Source of the DNA: Vitellaria paradoxa
Lineage: Eukaryota; Streptophyta; Magnoliopsida; Ericales; Sapotaceae
Direction of reading: 5' to 3'
Length of the DNA: 64,000 nt
NCBI GenBank assembly: GCA_019916065.1
Contig: CM034241.1
Span: forward strand, 16,407,228-16,471,227
Notes under the pieces: generated by a model
The model's database searches: none
Told to the model about the DNA's origin: nothing
Seen by the model: the letters and a program-made list of their open reading frames with translations, nothing else
Made by a program: the position numbers and the translations under genes
In this document: one piece after another, positions 11,211 to 22,423 of the stretch
How the letters are laid out: every line of letters begins with the position of its first letter
How positions within the stretch are numbered: position 1 is the stretch's first letter

Positions 11211-12360
11211 GGAGACCTTTCCACTCAATTCCACAGTTCCCGCTGGGATAAAAAAATACCCTCGCGAGTGTTCACACGTCAAAGGAATTTGTCCCTTATT
11301 GCTTGAAAAACACAGGAAACAATGAAAATAATGACCGGAAGGCTCTCGACTAGAAAAACTTTATAGTTTAAGTTAGTGATTAAGTTTAGAGAAAATAATA
11401 ATGGGAGAAAAATTAATTGATAATAGTAAACGTATCTTATTTAGTACATCTTTTAGACCATTTATAAATAGGGAAAAGAATAACTTATTGGAGTAATGGT
11501 TGGACAATAATGTTATTATAATTCAACTAATTTACCTAATTTTTCATTAAATATATTGACAGTTTATTTTACATTTAATATTTATTATTTTACATTCAAT
11601 ACACGTGGTAAATTTTAAATGGTGAGTGAGATGTTCAAATGTCACATCATTTATTTTACTAATCAAATAACGAATTAACTGAACTAATGATATTTTAATA
11701 AATGAATTGAATTAATTGTAAAGTCACTTTTTAGTTGTGTTTAAACTAAAATTTAAATCCCTAATAGACTAAATTGATGAGATTGAGGATGAATTGTGTT
11801 TGGAGTTGAGCTTATATCTGTTTGATACATCCGTAAAAAATAGGTGACACGTGTCCAGTATATTTTTTTCACCAACAATAGCGAGCCATAGAGTTGAAAT
11901 TAATGGTACCGCTATATTTATGAAGTCCTGCATGGTAGCTACGTCTAAGGTTAAGTGCCAGAATAAATTTTATTCCGAATTCCCTGTTTGTAAAGTTGAT
12001 ACTGCTACTCATTTTACCCGGAAAAAGGAGGGCAAAAGAAAAGGAATGGTTGAAATTGATGTTGATACACTGCCACTGCTGCTGGAGACATGCGAGGTAG
12101 GTTTGATCTTTGCTACCCACCGAACCCACTTATCCCACCACAAAAAGTGAAGGACAAGGAGAGAATGACAGTTTGTAATAAAAACATACTTAGTTGTTAG
12201 ATTACAATTTAAATAATTATTTTTTAAATTAAAAAAATATAAATATATTTATACTGTTAAATTTAATAATTTAAAAAATAATTTTTTTAATTTAATTTTT
12301 TTTAAATTTAATCTATTCTAAATTTTTATAATTCAATTCATTTTATTTTTAAAAATTTTT
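11211..12360. other. spacer with a bidirectional ORF, no gene assigned
   Basis: A 99-codon plus-strand ORF (11,851-12,150) and an 86-codon minus-strand ORF overlap in the same DNA. The block is less AT-rich than its surroundings and starts just after a G-box. It could be remnant host promoter or exon sequence. No domain is recognised on either strand. Confidence 0.3.
11846..11855. promoter_or_regulatory. palindromic G-box
   Basis: GACACGTGTC is a perfect 10-bp palindrome containing CACGTG, the core bound by plant bZIP and bHLH factors. Without a nearby annotated gene its function is unproven. Confidence 0.35.
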
Positions 12361-12361
12361 A

Positions 12362-12590
12362 TTGGGCCTGTTTAGTTGATAAAAAATAAAGTAAAAGTAC
12401 AATAAAAATAAAAAGATAAACATAAAGGTGATATATGAAAAAATTTAATTAAAAAAAAGATAAAAATTAATTAAAATTGATAATTTTTGATGCCACCAAA
12501 CAAGTTAAATTTTTATAATCAAATTCATTTTATCTTTAAATCTTTTATTTAGTCCAAACAAATCTCAATTTCTAATTACACCCTCAATTC
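12362..12590. mobile_element. weak MITE candidate
   Basis: An AT-rich 230-bp segment is bounded by CTGTTTAGTTGATAAAAAAT and, inverted at the right end, GTTTGGACTAAATAAAAG. The terminal repeats are poor, so this is only a suggestion. Confidence 0.25.
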
Positions 12591-12743
12591 AGGGCTCGCC
12601 TGACACCAAACTGACATCCGCCCAACGTCAGCCCGGATCCGAGTGAAGAGGCGCAGGGTACCATTTAGCTGCCGAGAACCATGATTGATGCGATTAGGGC
12701 GGTGGGTACTATTACGATGCTGTTGGTACAAGCAACAGTGCAC

Positions 12744-13940
12744 CAAAATGTGGAGTTTTTTTTTTGTTCTACGGTTATTTAATGAAAATATTTGATATTT
12801 ACAGTTGGGGTAAAAATAATTATAAAATTATCGTTAATAAAAATGTTAATTCAAATAGTATTTTTAAAAATTTAAAAATACTAATACAAATAGCGTTTTT
12901 TTCAACTCAGCCGTATTAAAAATGTTAAATTAAATCGCGTTTTACTTTTTGAAACCTTAAACTCGCTACTTCAAGTAGCGCTTTGCCAACCCATAACCTT
13001 GAGACATAAATGATACTAACATAAATGAGATATAAATGAAAAAAGAGTATGACATATATTGAAAAATAATAAAAAAGATATGAAGCCAAATTATAATAAT
13101 GCCATTTACTTCACTCAAATACATATTATAGGGTTATTTCAATAAAAATTAATAAATAAAAAAATTTAACAATATATATATATTTAAAATGCATCTAATC
13201 TTATTAAGTGAAAAAAGTTTAATTATTTTTAATTTTTCAAATTCCATGTCTTCTGACTCTCATTTTTTATCACAAGCTAAATAAGATAAGGTATTTTTAA
13301 ATTTCTATCCCTCCCTTTTTTCTCATGAAATCATAGTGTGTTAGGAGTTTAAAAAAATAAATTTTTAAATATTTAAATATTATACAATTATAGGATTATA
13401 ACTTTTTATTAATTTAAATATATATATATTTAAAATGCATCTAATCTTATTAAGTAAAAAAGGTATAATTAAATTAAAAATTTAATTTATTGTTAAATTT
13501 TTTTATTTATTATTTTTTATTTAAATAGCCCTATGATATGTATTTGAGTGAAGTAAATGGCATTATTGTAATTTGACTTCATATATTTTTTATTATTTTC
13601 CAATATATGTCCCTGATATATACTCTTTTTTTATTTATGTCTCATTTATGTTAGTATCATTTATGTTTCATTTATGTCAGTTGGAGATTATGGGTTGGCA
13701 AAGCGCTACTTGAAATAGCAACTTTAAGGTTTTAAAAAACAAAACGCGATTTGATTTAGCGTTTTTAATGCAGCTGAGTTGAAAAAAAGTTATATGGATT
13801 AACGTTTTTAGATTTTTCGAAAACACTATTTGAATTAGTGTTTTCATTAACGATAGTTTTGCATTTATTTTTAACCGGACTATAAATGTCAAATATTTTG
13901 ATTACATAAGCGTAGAACCAAAAAAAAGGCCCAAATGTGA
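12744..13940. mobile_element. foldback element with about 440-bp terminal inverted repeats
   Basis: The left arm (about 12,744-13,175) is matched in inverse orientation by 13,487-13,940. Shared blocks run in mirrored order: the T-run plus GTTCTACG, AATATTTGA, CAACTCAGC, TCGCGTTTT, TCAAGTAGCGCTTTGCCAAC, AATGCCATTTACTTCACTC and ATAGGG. There is no transposase. It resembles non-autonomous Mutator-like or foldback elements (inference from the long arms only). The 310-bp centre contains a direct repeat copy, reported separately. Blocks of higher GC flank it on both sides. Confidence 0.75.
13171..13455 (+). repeat. direct repeat across the centre of the foldback element
   Basis: ATTTAAAATGCATCTAATC plus flanking TA-rich and TTATTAAGT words occurs at about 13,171-13,209 and again in the same orientation at 13,418-13,455. 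The arms themselves are inverted, so this pair breaks the palindrome symmetry. Confidence 0.65.
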
Positions 13941-14012
13941 GGTTCTAGACGCGTCACCCGATCATTGGTTGAGAAATATAGAGACTGAGATGAGAGCTAT
14001 TCTTCCTCTGCA

Positions 14013-14021
14013 ACACGTGGC
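14013..14021 (+). promoter_or_regulatory. ABRE-like G-box
   Basis: ACACGTGGC matches the abscisic-acid response element with its CACGTG core. It sits in the higher-GC block right of the foldback element. No downstream gene is recognised. Confidence 0.3.
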
Positions 14022-14924
14022 CAGATGCCTCTAAACATGAACGGCAACAACAATCGACGTCCAAAGCTGGCCGAAATCTTTAGTTCCTCTTAACGCCGAA
14101 AGAGAAATAATATATTTATACATATAAATGTATCTTTAGAATATTAAAAATTGTTGAATATAGTTAGAAGTTTATAAATTTAAAATTTATTTCAATTACT
14201 TTAATATTTTATTATTTTTTTGATTAAAATAAATAAATTTTAATTTTTGATTATCATTTGAAGTTCATGTACAGCTAAATTACTAACTAATTTTATTATC
14301 TATTCACAAAAAACTATTTTAATTACCTTGAGTTATTTATCAATTAATGTACAAAAAAGTATTTTAATTATTCTAATTTTTTATTACGTATTTTGATTAA
14401 TTCCTATATAAATTTAAATTATATAATTATCTACTAAATTACTTTTAATTTATCAAAAATATATTATTATTATTATTATTATCTATTTATTAATATAATT
14501 AAATTGAAGTTACACATAATAATGAACCTTTGTATAGAAGTGCTTTTGACCCTTTAGGACTCGAAAAAAGTTTACAACTTGGAGAAGTTTGAAAACCACC
14601 AAATGCATGCCAGTCTTAATCTTCCTCCTCTTTTAAGTTCTTGCCGGTCTATAACAAAATTAATTTTGATCATTTGGTGATTCAATAATTCAGTAGAGTC
14701 TCAAATAATTTATTAATCTGCCTATTTCGTTGAATCGAGTCAGTTTTTTTTCCTACTTAACATGTAGTTTAAACTTCGATTCTCATTCAGCTTTCGTGTG
14801 CTTAATTTCTTATTTTGATCCAAAATGGTTTCATACGCAACCTAAATAAAGAAGAAGTTGATCTTCTTCCACACGAGAGGGAAGTCAACACTGATCGAAC
14901 AAGCAAGTGAATTCTGCGAGACTT
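14022..14924. other. AT-rich spacer
   Basis: Very AT-rich at 14,100-14,520, with a TTA run near 14,462. Nothing recognised. Confidence 0.5.
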
Positions 14925-15827
14925 GTGGTCCATATTGGTTCATGAGAAGTACCCCGCAGTATAGTACAATAGTATAGTAGCTCACTAAGACTATTGGGAC
15001 TCGCTGACAAAAGTCAAGAGGTGTACAGGAAAAGAGAAAACTTGCTGGATAGTTGTTAGATAATATAGAGAGCATAATATTGTAACAGGGTGCTCGTTAG
15101 GAAGGTCGCTGCAAGGTCACTTGTTTTGCTGAAAAAAATAAGGGATTTGTATTGCATCATATCTTCTCGCTGGGAACCTCATCCCAACGAGTAGCATGAT
15201 CCACTTTCATTCCAGATAGCTTTAGAGTCCAATTTTGAGCTAGTTTCTAGTTCTATGGTTGCGTTTGCTTGAGGGATTAGATAATGGGGGATAAGTAATA
15301 CCGTAGGACCCATCGATGGGATTGGATAAAAGATGGGATTAATTTTTTATGTGGGATTATTTTTTTGGTGTTTGGTTGGTGGGATATAAAGTGGGATAAA
15401 AGATTTGATTTGATATGTGATGTGATAAGAAATAATTTTGGATCTTTGGATTTTGGAGGGAAACAATCAGGAGATGGGGGATAACTATCCCACACCCCCC
15501 ATGGGATAACTTATCCCACAAATTCCTTCATTATTCATCCAATCTATGGGGTCCACGGATATCAAACAAACACTTCATTACTCCTCCAATCCGTAGGACC
15601 CATGGATTACTCATCCAATCCCACCACTTTATCCCTCAAACAAATGTAGTCTATATGTTTGAGATGTATTGTATATCAGCATTAAATTTAGTTTAGGTTT
15701 TTCTAAGGTTAGGGTTAACATAAAAACTACAAACAAGATAGGGTTATCTAAAGGTTATTTGAGGTTTGTTCACTTCTTTCTTATAATTCCTTACTCCATT
15801 CATTTGGTGAAGAAGGTGTCTCATGCT
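14925..15827 (+). repeat. 5' LTR remnant of a collapsed copia, interrupted by a MITE
   Basis: Direct similarity to 16,858-17,330: AGTAGCTCACTA, GGGACTCGCT, CTTGCTGGAT or CTCGCTGGAT, GAGAGCA, CAGGGTGC, CATATCTTCT and TTTTAGAGTC occur in the same order in both. The match is interrupted at 15,261-15,646 by a MITE and then resumes (GGGTTATCTAA, CTCTTTCTTGTAA-type words). Its left edge is diffuse. It runs almost directly into the end of pol near 15,810, so most of the interior was deleted. Confidence 0.65.
15261..15646. mobile_element. MITE with terminal and internal inverted repeats
   Basis: The ends mirror each other: GTTTGCTTGAGGGATTAG on the left, and GTTTGAGGGATAAAGTG read from the right on the minus strand. 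Inner words such as TAGGACCCAT and GGGATAACT...TTATCCCA are also inverted. No coding capacity. A target duplication was not identified, so the superfamily is open. Confidence 0.65.
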
Positions 15828-16736
15828 AGAACCAAACATATTATAGATGTGAGGTTCCACAAGATTCGAGAATTAGTGTCTTCAAGTAAACTTGTAGTAG
15901 AGAAGGTTTACGTAATAACCCGCATCTTCATAATACAATATTATTCGTTTTAGGCTTGCTTAAGTGCAAGGCAATTGCTTTCCAAGGGATCACGCATCTT
16001 AACATTACTCTTATTCAACCACACTTAACCCAAGAATTTCAACGGAATCTAGTGTCCTCACGACATTAAAACGTGTTGTATTCTGTAAATATTGAATATT
16101 ACATATATATAACTTCCTTCCTCTACTTAAGTGATGTGGGACAGAAGGATTACTTTTCTGCTTCATCCCCTACTTTACTTTCTCATAGATAGAGTCCCTC
16201 CTAAGCACACGTCCCCTGATAGTCCTTAATAATCCTCCCTTCAACAAGGTATGCACCCCTACATGGCCCCCATACTTCTAGCTGGTTATTAGCTCTGATA
16301 CTATTTATAACAACTCACATCTGTATAGTATAATATTATCTATTTCGGGCTTAGTTAGGTGCAAGGCCAATACTTTCCATTCACTCTTCCTATTACTACT
16401 CCTGTTTAAGCATGCCTAATCCTAGAGTTCTAAAAAAACCCAGTGCCTTCACAGTTTTAAATTGCATTGTACTTTATAGATGTTAAATATTACATATATG
16501 CTACTTTCTTTCTTTACCCAAGAATTATGGGTTAAAAGATCTTACTTTTGTGTTTCGTCTATTACTTTACTCTTCTATAGGTGGAGTCCTTCATAGGCAT
16601 ATGTCCCTTCACGGTCTCTCACAGTTCACACTTCTAATAATGCCACAGATATATTGATAAAACCCTTTACAACAGATAAATTCAAACACTACTTAGGCTT
16701 GATTTATGTCTCTAGTTGCTAGATGGGAGACAATCC
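15810..16736 (+). pseudogene. copia pol C-terminus (end of RNase H), split by a TRIM
   Basis: The frame ending near 15,910 contains HARTKHIIDVRFHKIREL, the conserved HxRTKHIDxRxHxIRE block at the end of copia RNase H. It is cut after GAGAAG. After the Cassandra element it resumes at 16,624 with a frame reading HTSNNATDILIKPFTTDKFK and ending in VSSC and a TAG at 16,732-16,734. Together the two pieces are the last 60-odd codons of a pol polyprotein. Everything upstream of RNase H is missing. The downstream CAAGATGGAGAT (16,800-16,811) is the expected polypurine tract before the 3' LTR. Confidence 0.8.
15911..16623 (-). mobile_element. Cassandra-type TRIM with 5S rRNA-like LTRs
   Basis: Two LTRs (15,911 to about 16,230, and 16,306-16,623) flank a 75-bp interior. 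On the minus strand a PBS, TAGTATCAGAGC, lies at 16,292-16,303 and a purine tract, AGGGAGGATT, at 16,231-16,240. The total of 713 bp lies in the range known for Cassandra TRIMs. Inside each LTR an 80-bp block is a diverged complement of the plant 5S rRNA 3' half, with words such as AGGGATCACGCATCTTA, CCTATTACTACTC and TTTAAGCATGCCTAA in 5S order. There is no protein. The target duplication GTTTA/GTTCA is confirmed by the interrupted copia reading frame. Confidence 0.85.
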
Positions 16737-16810
16737 TAACATATAGTGTTTAAGATGGAGTTACCAATGTTAAGTTTTCCTAAAGGATGAGTATTTGTCA
16801 AGATGGAGAT

Positions 16811-17449
16811 TATTAGAGTTCTGACTTATATTAGTTTACGAGAAACATAAAGAAGGTTGTGGGGCTGTCGCGATAAGGTACAACTATATAGTAGCTCACT
16901 AGGAGCCGCTGGGACTCGCTAGCAAAAGTTAAGCAGTATACAAGTGAAGAAAAAACTCGCTGGATGGTCACTAAATTTTACAGAGAGCACATAATTGCAG
17001 CAGGGTGCGTACTGGAAAGGCTGCTGGCAAGGTAACTAGTTTTGCCAGGAAAAACAAAGATTTTGTATCGTGGCATATCTTCTTGCTAAGAAGCTCAGTA
17101 GGAACCTTGTCCTAGCGAGAGGCGCAATCTAGTTTTATTCTAGGAAGTTTTAGAGTCTAATTTTGATCAGGTTTCTTATTCTTATATATTTAGGAAGTAT
17201 TATAAGTCTAGAATTGAGATAAAAGTTAAAAACAAGGTGATGAGGTTATCTAAGAGTTTTTAAGATTCTCTTATCTCTTTCTTGTAATTTTTTACTTCAT
17301 TGTTTGGAGTCTTTATAGTGAAAATTTAGGTCTTACAATACTTGTGGACGTAGGCAAATTGTTGAACTACATGTAAATTTTTTGTTCTTCCATTGTGTGC
17401 ATTTTTCTTGTGTTCGATTAAGTTTTTTATTATTTACTAGTGTCTTACA
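16811..17449 (+). repeat. 3' LTR of the collapsed copia
   Basis: Begins TATTAGAGTTCTG right after the polypurine tract, with TG mutated to TA. It contains GTGGACGTAGGC, a word typical of U5 in Tork-type copia LTRs, and ends near GTGTCTTACA. It shares ordered blocks with 14,925-15,827. Confidence 0.6.
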
Positions 17450-18142
17450 TGAAGATGATTTGGTATTCCACCCAACAAATTCAATCTTGCTTATTTCTTA
17501 TTGAACAAGCCACCTTTGTAGCCTTTTTTTCCTCCTGCTGATTCATTCCTTAATTTCATAGTTCAACATGTATTTAAAACCTTGATGGTTAATGTATTCA
17601 GAATTTAAGCAAATTACGATTTTTGAATTTAGTACTTGAGTTGGAAGTGCAAATAATTTTAGGAGAGACATTCTTTAGGTTGTTATCATGATGATATGGT
17701 ATGTACTTGAATAAATTCAAAACAATTGTGATTGGATATATTTTGATTAGATAATGTGCAATTATGTGAATATCACAAATAAATTTGATATAATAAAAAA
17801 AATAACTATTAATTGAAAGACATAATAGTAGTTAGTTATTTATTAAATATTTCTATGTACAAAAACAATCACCCAAAGCCTTTTATCCTAATAAAATTTT
17901 CTTGATATTTTTCTTCTATATGAAATAATAATTGAAAAGATAGGCCATGCATATTAAGTAGATAAAGTATCCTAATTTGTTCGATACTTTAGTTAATGGG
18001 CTGAATTTTCTTATAATCTCACAATTTTAATCTTTTAGCAAATTAAAATTTTAATTTTATTTTTCATATGGAATCGATTATTCGGTGGGAAATATATGAA
18101 ATATTATATTATATATAATTTCATTGTTTTTCATGAGGAATT
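17450..18142. other. AT-rich spacer
   Basis: No gene or repeat boundary recognised between two copia elements. Confidence 0.5.
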
Positions 18143-18147
18143 GATTT

Positions 18148-18430
18148 TGTTAAAGACTGAATTTATGAAAGTGAAAATCAATCTCTAATTCACTTCCTTC
18201 AATGGCTTAAGAGACTCTAATATATACAAATATTCTAGCAGCTTGATCCTATAAATTGTGGATCATAAATGGTAAAATGCTAGAACAAGGGGCTAAAATC
18301 GAGCTGGTATTAACTATAAAAAATAAAAGGAAACAAAGGAGGGAATTTTGGTATGATGGAATCCTAAAATAATGGATTCTATAATGGAGCAATTGAAAAT
18401 TAAATCCATTATTTTAGGAAACTGTTAATA
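18148..18430 (-). repeat. 3' LTR of the gag-less copia
   Basis: 283 bp. On the plus strand it begins TGTTAAAGACTG and ends AACTGTTAATA next to CTCCCCCTCAAG, which is the polypurine tract on the minus strand. Confidence 0.9.
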
Positions 18431-18439
18431 CTCCCCCTC

Positions 18440-21400
18440 AAGTTGAGAGATGTGGGAATGTAACCCATAACTTGGAAGATAACATCCGAAACTGATTAAT
18501 TCCCAAGGCCTTTTTTATCTTTGGGTTCCAATTATGTGAAAAGATGATGGAAAGTAATGAGACCATTAAGTCATTTTTCTCAGACGAGGTGACAGTCGAT
18601 TTCATTATGTTTTGTGTGTTCGTGGAACATCGGGTTGTGAGCGATATGGATGGCAGCTTGACTGTCACAATAGAAGAAAATTAGGCTAGGCAATTGGAGG
18701 CCTAAATCAGCAAGTAAAGACTTTAGCCAAATGAGCTCACAAGTAGTCACTGCCATAGCTCTATATTCGGCCTTTATAGAGGAGCAAGAAACCACCTATT
18801 GTTTTTTTTTTTTTTTTTATTTTCCACGAAATGGGATTATCACCAATTTTGACAATAAATCCTGTAGTAGAATGATGAGTCATTGAACAAGATAAGTCAT
18901 TGAACAACTTGCCTAATTAGAATCTTTAAATGTTGAAACTTGTAGAAAGGTGTGGGTTGGCAAAAAAAGTCCATGAGCTAGGGTCGCTTTGATATAATGG
19001 AGGACCTAAATTACGGCTTCATAATGATTGGTGCGTAGAATATGTATGATTGGCTCAATATATTTACCACAAATGTGATATCAGGTCAGAAAACAATGAG
19101 AGAAATAAGGTGCCTCTCTAAGCATTGATAGGGGTCCAGATTTGTGAGGGTATCACCAGAGTTGTCATGTAACTTAAAGTGTTATTCCATTGGAGAGGAG
19201 GTGGGATGACATCTAAGTTGTCCAGAATCGGCAAGGATGTCCAAGGCATATTTGCACTAATTAATAAATATCCTTTAAGGTGATCAAGCTACTTCAATGC
19301 CTAAAAAATATTTTTGGTGCTCGAGATCCTTTATTTTACATGCTATAGCCAAGAATGTTTTGAGTTGTGTAATGACATCAAGATTAGTACCTGCAATTAA
19401 TAAATCATCCACATATACAAAAACAACAATGTATTTAGATCCATGAGCATAAGTAAAAAGGGAATTATTAGCATGCGACTGTGTGAATCCCACAGGTAGA
19501 AGAACAATGGACAATTTAGAAAACTAGTTACGAGAAACTAGTTTGAGGCCATATAAGGACTTTTGTAAGCGACAAACACGTGCCTGTCCTTTAGTGCCAT
19601 AACTAGGTGGGAGAGACATATAGACTTCCTCATCTAAGTCATCATGTAAAAAGGCATTGTGAACTTCCAATTGGTGAATGTGCCAATTTTTTGTGGTAGT
19701 TATGGCTAGTAAACGCCGAACAGTGACTAATATGGCTATAAGAGCAAATGTGTCATTGTAATCTAACCTCTCAATTTAAGTATATCCATTGGCAACTAAA
19801 CGGGCCTTGTATTGCTCCACCATACCATCCACATGTAATTTGGTTTTAAAAGTCCACTTGCACCCAATTAGTTTTTTTATGGGAGGGATAAAAGACAAGT
19901 GTCCAAGTATTATTATTTTCAAGTGCAATGATTTCAGAAGAAATGACGTCACGCCAATGGGAGTGTTTAATGGCTTCATTATATGAAGTTGGATCATATT
20001 GATTAAACAAAGCAGTTAAAAAAGAAAAATATTCTAGAGAAAAGTGGTGGTAGGAAACATTACTAAGAGAATGAGTAGTACCTGAAGACAAAGTTGAAAT
20101 AGGTTGACGTGAAGACGGGTTAATGGTGGGGCAATAGTAATCATTTAATTTGGAAGGTAATTGGATTTCACAGTTAGGCCTTGTGGGTTAGTGGGTTAGG
20201 GATACGGGTGGCTGAGGGGTTCAATTGGGGATGGGGTAGGGTCATTAGGATGTAAAGGAAGTGGGTTATTGGTATTAATAGGAGAGAGGTTGGGTTGATC
20301 TATTGATGGGCCAGATATATGTGGACCAAGATTAGGAAATGTGAGTGGTGTGAGGTAATTTGGAGAATTAGGCTGGGGTGGTGAGTTGGTGATATTTGTG
20401 GAAATAATTAAATCTATATAAAATTGGGGTAAAGGTGTGGTATGGGTATAGACCCGTTGGGTTTTAGGAAGGTAGATTGTGGGCTTTTAGATTGTGGTTA
20501 GAGAATGGATCAAAACTGTTGAATGAATGTTGAAAATCTAAATAACGATTTTCAAAGGGAAAATTATTTTTAAAAAAGTTATGTTTTCAAAAATAAATAT
20601 CTTTTTTGTTTGAATATTAAAGAAATGATAACCATACGACCCCATGTGGTTGAAATTTGTCGCACCCCACACGGGAGGTTTGTGCATAACATAAACAACT
20701 AAAAACTTTTAGATGATCATAGGATGTGGAGTTCAAAAGGAGAGACCATTTTCAATGTGATAGAGGGCATGCGATTTATTAAATAAATGGTTGTAAGGAC
20801 ACACTCTCCCCAAAATTTAAGGGGTAAATTGGCTTGGAACTATAAACACTGGGCTATTTTAAAATATGGCGATGTTTATGTTTAGCCACCCTATTTTGTT
20901 GAGGTGTGTCCATGCGGGTAGACTCTTGTAAAATCCCATAATCATCGAAAAGTTTTTGGATGTCATTATTGGTAAATTCTGTGCCATTGTTTGAATGAAA
21001 AAATTTAAGAGTGGCATTAAATTGATTTTTAACCATAGGCAAGAAAGAATTTAATTTTTTCATGGTGTCTGATTTATGAATCATAGGATATATTCATGTA
21101 ACACGAGTATATTCATCCACAATAGTTAGGAAATATCAGGCACCACACGTGGAGGGCATGTGTTAACCTCCTCAAACATCACAAAAAATTCGATCGAAAG
21201 GGACTAAACTTTTATTTGAAATATTTTTAAATGGTAATTGTGTATGTTTACCATGAAGGAAAGCATCACAATTAAAATTATTTGGAGGAATGGAGAGGAA
21301 TTTAAGAATAACATAATCTAACGGGTGCCCTAATCTCTAGTGCCATAAGCTAAAAGGTAGGTTATGAGATACCGAATTAGCTTGTGGTGAATGTAATCGG

Positions 21401-21760
21401 ATGTAGTAAAGTCCGTTTTGTGCTTCACCCACTCCAATCATTGTCTTTGAGTGGATAGCTTGAAAGATACAAAAAGAAGAAAAAAATAACTTTACTTGAC
21501 AATTTAATTGTGAAGTAATTTTTTGAATAGATAGTAAATTGAAGCAAAAATTTGGGACATCCAAGACATTATGGAGATGAATAGAATTAGATAAATGCAC
21601 ATCTCTAATATGGGCAATGGAATGTGTGGTACCGAAGGGAAGGCATACCGGAAAATTATATATTTTTATTTTTTTGATAAGTGCTAAAAAAATCAAGATG
21701 TGGTATCATGTGACTAGAGGTGCCACTATCTATGATCCATTCCATTTGGGTTGGACAAAT
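18440..21760 (-). pseudogene. copia polyprotein (protease-integrase-RT-RNase H), decayed
   Basis: In minus-strand order: protease with WIIDSGTSSHM near 21,710-21,745; GAG-pre-integrase ending FSLWH near 21,340; an integrase piece at 20,854-21,084 with NNGTEF and TPQQNRVAKHKHR; RT at about 19,284-20,091 with KWTFKTKLHVDG and an intact YVDD (near 19,404-19,418) in VFVYVDDLLIAGT; and RNase H at 18,580-18,795 with KAEYRAM, CDSQAAIHIA and HTKHNEID. Stops and frameshifts separate the pieces. In integrase the acidic residue expected before NGTEF is Asn, and the Glu expected after GVA is Lys, so two catalytic positions are lost. The element is dead. Confidence 0.88.
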
Positions 21761-21962
21761 TTTATAGGCATAATTTTTGGATGGTAGTGACGATTGAAAA
21801 GTGTATAATTAATGCACTTTGCCAGGAGTGATGTTGTTGGATGGATTTGATTTAGAGAGCGTTAGGGTTGGTGTTTTAGTGTTTTTTTCCCCTTGCCATG
21901 GCATGTAGAAAAAAAAATGATTTGGTTTGGTCAAGTTCTTGGACTGGATCACTCTAATACCA

Positions 21963-22252
21963 TGTTAAAGAATTAAATTTATGAAAAAGAAAATCAATCT
22001 CTAATTCACTTCTTCTAATGGCCTAAAAGGCTTAGATATATATATATAAATATTCCAGCAACTTGATCCCATAAATTATGGATCGTAAATGGTAAGATGT
22101 TAGAACAAAGGTGCTAAAATCGAACCAATATTAACTATAAAAAATAAAAGGAAACAATGGGAGGAAAATTTGGCACGATGGAATCCTAAAATAATGGATT
22201 CTATAATAATGTAATTGAAAATTAAATCCATTATTTTAGGAAACTATTAATA
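21963..22252 (-). repeat. 5' LTR of the gag-less copia
   Basis: 290 bp, partner of 18,148-18,430. On the plus strand it follows the PBS complement ACTCTAATACCA directly and ends AACTATTAATA before the GATTT duplication. Confidence 0.9.
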
Positions 22253-22423
22253 GATTTCATTGTGATAGAATATTAAAATAGACTTATATTATATTTGACA
22301 GATAATATTAAAGTAAGAAAAATTAATGTAAAATTGACTATAATTATTTGTTGTGGAATGTTCTTTTCCTTAGACCTATTCGTGTTATTCCCTGGTGTAT
22401 TTGGGCCAAATTTTAAGATAGAT

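Larger units (their letters stand above)
18148..22252 (-). mobile_element. structurally complete, gag-less copia retrotransposon
   Basis: LTRs lie at 18,148-18,430 and 21,963-22,252. They are full-length partners with many substitutions, by eye roughly 85-90% identical. Flanking 5-bp duplications GATTT (18,143-18,147 and 22,253-22,257) are perfect. The PBS on the minus strand, TGGTATTAGAGT (21,951-21,962), abuts the 5' LTR. The polypurine tract complement CTCCCCCTCAAG follows the 3' LTR at 18,431. Only about 200 bp separates the PBS from the protease, so gag is missing. At 4.1 kb it is short for an autonomous copia. Confidence 0.9.

Noticed and set aside
11851..12150. 99-codon ORF as a confirmed gene
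   Set aside because: Both strands are open in the same stretch, there is no domain, and no splice or regulatory context beyond a G-box.
14842..15075. 77-codon minus-strand ORF
   Set aside because: Antisense of a copia LTR that recurs at 16.9-17.1 kb without the frame being conserved.
15960..16040. 5S rRNA-like sequence as a functional 5S gene
   Set aside because: Only a diverged antisense portion is present, embedded in TRIM LTRs with a PBS and target duplication.
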